Shown here: positions 4,480-6,188 of the stretch, piece by piece
How the letters are laid out: the number at the start of each line of letters is the position of its first letter
Numbering within the stretch: position 1 is the stretch's first letter
Assembly (NCBI GenBank): GCA_947589175.1
Contig: CANPZR010000156.1
Span: 1 to 6,188, forward strand
Direction: 5' to 3'
Length of the DNA: 6,188 nt
From: an uncultured Lachnospiraceae bacterium
GTDB lineage: Bacteria > Bacillota > Clostridia > Lachnospirales > Lachnospiraceae
Position numbers and translations under genes: made by a program
Notes under the pieces: generated by a model
What the model was told of the DNA's origin: nothing
Seen by the model: only the letters and a program-made list of their open reading frames with translations
The model's database searches: none

Positions 4480-4509
4480 ATTATACGCTTTGACATCGAA
4501 AGATGTCAG
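4480..4509 (-). promoter_or_regulatory. Second strong minus-strand promoter upstream of rlmH, with dyad
   Basis: CTGACA (4504-4509; 5 of 6), an 18-bp spacer and TATAAT (4480-4485; 6 of 6). The start site would be near 4473. A 7-bp inverted repeat (TGACATC at 4491-4497, GATGTCA at 4502-4508, 4-bp spacer) covers the -35 and upper spacer, so a dimeric repressor could control it. Confidence 0.6.
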
Positions 4510-4510
4510 G

Positions 4511-4539
4511 AAAAACACCTCTTTCCCGGAGGTGTTTTT
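4511..4539. terminator. Symmetrical (bidirectional) terminator after mazF
   Basis: AAAAACACCTC (4511-4521) and GAGGTGTTTTT (4529-4539) form a perfect 11-bp stem with a 7-nt loop, giving five T on the 3' side in either direction. It lies 90 nt downstream of the mazF stop and ends the alr-mazF unit. The sequence between (4540-4629) is AT-rich and holds no gene that I can see. Confidence 0.85.
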
Positions 4540-4629
4540 CTTTCTCCAAATTTTTGTCTAAATTTTTATTTTTCTTTCTCTGCGATTTCTCCTGAACCTG
4601 TCTCTTAGGCAGCCCCCGCATACATTCTC

Positions 4630-4977
4630 TTATGTATTCAGCGCCAGGCTCACCTGCAGGGCCGTGTTGATCTGCCCCATCATGGGCTCATCCAGATGAC
4701 ACACTTTTTCCCGCAGCCTCGCCTTGTCGATTGTCCTCACCTGCTCCAGCAGCACCACCGAATCCTTTACGATGCCGAACCGTTCCGCCTTCAGCGCAAT
4801 ATGCGTGGGAAGCTTCGCCTTGTTCATCCGGGATGTGATGGCCGCCACGATCACAGTAGGACTGTAACGGTTTCCCATGTCATTCTGTATAATAAGTACC
4901 GGACGCACCCCGCCCTGTTCGGACCCCACGACCGGCCTGAGATCGGCATAAAAAATATCGCCTCGCTTGACTAACAT
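4630..4977 (-). CDS. mazF: MazF/EndoA-type mRNA interferase (type II toxin)
   Basis: A 115-residue protein nearly colinear with Bacillus subtilis EndoA (116 aa), a sequence-specific endoribonuclease that cuts single-stranded mRNA at UACAU. Diagnostic blocks are VKRGDIFYADL (residues 3-13), VGSEQGGVRPVLIIQND (17-33) and VVLLEQVRTIDKARL (74-88). The catalytic pair of the Bacillus enzyme, Arg25 and Thr48, is present at the same numbers (GGVRP and AAITS). The start is the ATG at 4977, with AAAGGAG 9 nt upstream; an ATG ten codons earlier (5007) lacks a ribosome site. The gene follows alr as in Bacillus, but the 89-bp gap has no room for the ribbon-helix-helix antitoxin (EndoAI/MazE, about 90 aa) that lies there in Bacillus. 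Function is well supported; how it is neutralised is not visible. Confidence 0.95.
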   Translation of the reverse strand: MLVKRGDIFYADLRPVVGSEQGGVRPVLIIQNDMGNRYSPTVIVAAITSRMNKAKLPTHIALKAERFGIVKDSVVLLEQVRTIDKARLREKVCHLDEPMMGQINTALQVSLALNT

Positions 4978-5066
4978 AAGCACACACTCCTTTACCCCAA
5001 ATTTCATGCTACACTTATTATTACCAATATACGAGACAATATTCTTAATGATATTATGATGTTAGG

Positions 5067-6188
5067 TTATTTATTCTTTCTTTCGTAATTCCGATGCACC
5101 CGTTCCGAGATGCTGCACACAAATTCATAATTAAAGGAGTGGGACAGCCCCGCGATCTCCTCCACGGTAATCTCCTCGTCCCCGTCCCTTCCGATAATCG
5201 TCGCCGTATCCCCGATGGCCGTCTCCGGGATTTCTGTCACGTCCACCATGAACTGATCCATGCAGACCCTTCCCAAAATGGCCGCCGATTTTCCGTGCAA
5301 AAGCACCCGTCCCTTGCCGGACAGATCCCGTTTCATGCCGTCCGCGTAGCCCACCGGTATAGTAGCGATCCGCATGGGACGATCCGCCACAAAAGTCCCC
5401 CCGTAGCTCACCGTCGTCCCCGGTTCCACCTCTTTTACATAAGAAACTTTTGCCCGCCAGGAGAGCGCGGGGCGCAGGGCCAGAGCCTCCTTATTGACCT
5501 CCTCCGACGGATACAGGCCATAGGTGGTAATGCCGGAGCGCACCATGTCCAGATGCGCCTCCGGAAATCCCATGATGGCCGCGCTGTTGGCCGCGTGGCG
5601 GATGGGAATGTGGACGCCCTCTTTTTCCAGCTCCTCCACAAAGGAGAGAAATTTCCGAAGGGGCTCTCTGGCCGGATCGATGGACGCCTCGTCCGCCCGG
5701 GCAAAATGGGTAAATATGCCCTCCAGCTTCAGGCCGGGCATCCCGGCGATCCTTTTCACCGCCTCCACGCTCTCCCCATTCGGAAAAAAGCCGATGCGCC
5801 CCATGCCCGTGTCCAGCTTGATGTGGATTCTGGCCGTCTTTCCCATTTTTACCGCCGCGCGGTTGAGCCGGTCCGCCATCTCATAATTATAAATGGTCTG
5901 GGAAATGTCCTGCTTAAGGAGCTCCGGAAACCAGGAATCGGGCGTGTACCCCAGAATCAGGATCATCTTGTCGATGCCGCACTGCCTCAGTTCCAGCGCC
6001 TCCTCCATCATGGCCACTCCGTAGCCGTCCACCAGATCGTACAGGCACTTTGACACCGAGCAGGCTCCGTGCCCGTAGGCATTGGCCTTCACCACGGCCA
6101 TCAGCTTTGTGCCCTCCGCTAAAAGTTTCCTCTCATTTATAATATTGCTTCGGATCGCATCTAAATCGATCTGAACATACGTCCTGTC
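5067..6188 (-). CDS. alr: Alanine racemase, lacking only the extreme N-terminus
   Basis: A fold-type III PLP enzyme that interconverts L- and D-alanine to supply D-Ala for peptidoglycan. The visible part is 373 residues and runs to the right edge, beginning DRTYVQIDLDAIRSN. The PLP lysine is in AVVKANAYGHG (Lys34 of the visible part). If it equals Lys39 of the Geobacillus enzyme, only about five residues are missing. The second catalytic base is Tyr262 in TVSYGGTF. The active-site entry residues Tyr281 (GYADG) and Met310 (VCMDQ) are in place. The internal ATG at 6101 starts inside the active-site motif and cannot be the true start. Total length, about 378, is normal for the family. It is followed by mazF after 89 bp with no terminator between, so the two are probably co-transcribed. 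Confidence 0.97.
   Translation of the reverse strand, partial: DRTYVQIDLDAIRSNIINERKLLAEGTKLMAVVKANAYGHGACSVSKCLYDLVDGYGVAMMEEALELRQCGIDKMILILGYTPDSWFPELLKQDISQTIYNYEMADRLNRAAVKMGKTARIHIKLDTGMGRIGFFPNGESVEAVKRIAGMPGLKLEGIFTHFARADEASIDPAREPLRKFLSFVEELEKEGVHIPIRHAANSAAIMGFPEAHLDMVRSGITTYGLYPSEEVNKEALALRPALSWRAKVSYVKEVEPGTTVSYGGTFVADRPMRIATIPVGYADGMKRDLSGKGRVLLHGKSAAILGRVCMDQFMVDVTEIPETAIGDTATIIGRDGDEEITVEEIAGLSHSFNYEFVCSISERVHRNYERKNK

Noticed and set aside
4978..5007. Ten-residue N-terminal extension of MazF
   Set aside because: No ribosome site at 5007; AAAGGAG lies correctly before the ATG at 4977, and the family starts with M-x-V-K-R-G-D.
5008..5066. Separate promoter for mazF in the alr-mazF gap
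   Set aside because: TTGTCT and TAATAA/TATATT elements are present but their spacing (about 10 bp or less) is wrong; co-transcription with alr is the simpler reading.
5094..6053. Long plus-strand open frame opposite alr (319 codons)
   Set aside because: It is the complement of a clearly conserved alanine racemase, has no ribosome site or family resemblance, and arises from the codon bias of alr. Similar opposite-strand and out-of-frame openings over azlC, the S66 gene and rlmH were rejected for the same reason.
1..6188. CRISPR arrays, insertion sequences, integrase sites, rRNA
   Set aside because: No regularly spaced repeats, transposase-like frames, terminal inverted repeats or rRNA-like sequence were seen anywhere in the window.

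Overview
The window looks like a chromosomal segment of a spore-forming anaerobic Firmicute, most likely a Lachnospiraceae / Clostridium cluster XIVa species. The grounds are a yqfC-yqfD sporulation pair, a Bacillus-type EndoA/MazF directly behind alr, strong AGGAGG-type ribosome sites, TTGACA/TATAAT promoters and moderately GC-rich coding DNA. The species call is inference from gene content and protein style; no search was possible.

All recognised protein genes lie on the minus strand, so transcription runs from high to low coordinates. From the right edge: alanine racemase (alr, only the extreme N-terminus outside the window), then the MazF/EndoA mRNA interferase, then a symmetrical terminator at 4511-4539. 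Next is a regulatory stretch of about 170 bp with two minus-strand promoters and an 11-bp-period direct repeat, leading to rlmH. After a likely terminator, an apparent operon encodes a serine LD-carboxypeptidase of family S66 and the two subunits of an AzlC/AzlD branched-chain amino-acid exporter. After an intergenic region and a small HepT-like fragment come rpsU (ribosomal protein S21, 58 aa) with its own promoter, structured leader and terminator, and finally yqfC and the start of yqfD, which runs off the left edge.

The most unusual stretch is 1380-1530. It carries a perfect-consensus promoter pointing rightwards, against every gene in the window. A perfect 16-bp palindrome covers its -35 box. 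About 100 nt downstream is a hairpin plus T-run that pairs completely only in the plus-strand RNA. There is no ATG between them. This looks like an undescribed small RNA gene with its own repressor site. Beside it on the minus strand is a 63-residue, AT-rich gene that seems to be a HepT/HI0074-type HEPN protein with its middle removed but its RX4HXY active-site motif kept.

Functionally the window mixes housekeeping (alr, rlmH, rpsU), sporulation (yqfC, yqfD), growth control (mazF) and a possible amino-acid or peptide detoxification/export operon (S66-azlC-azlD). Promoters, hairpins and operators were found by eye and are predictions.
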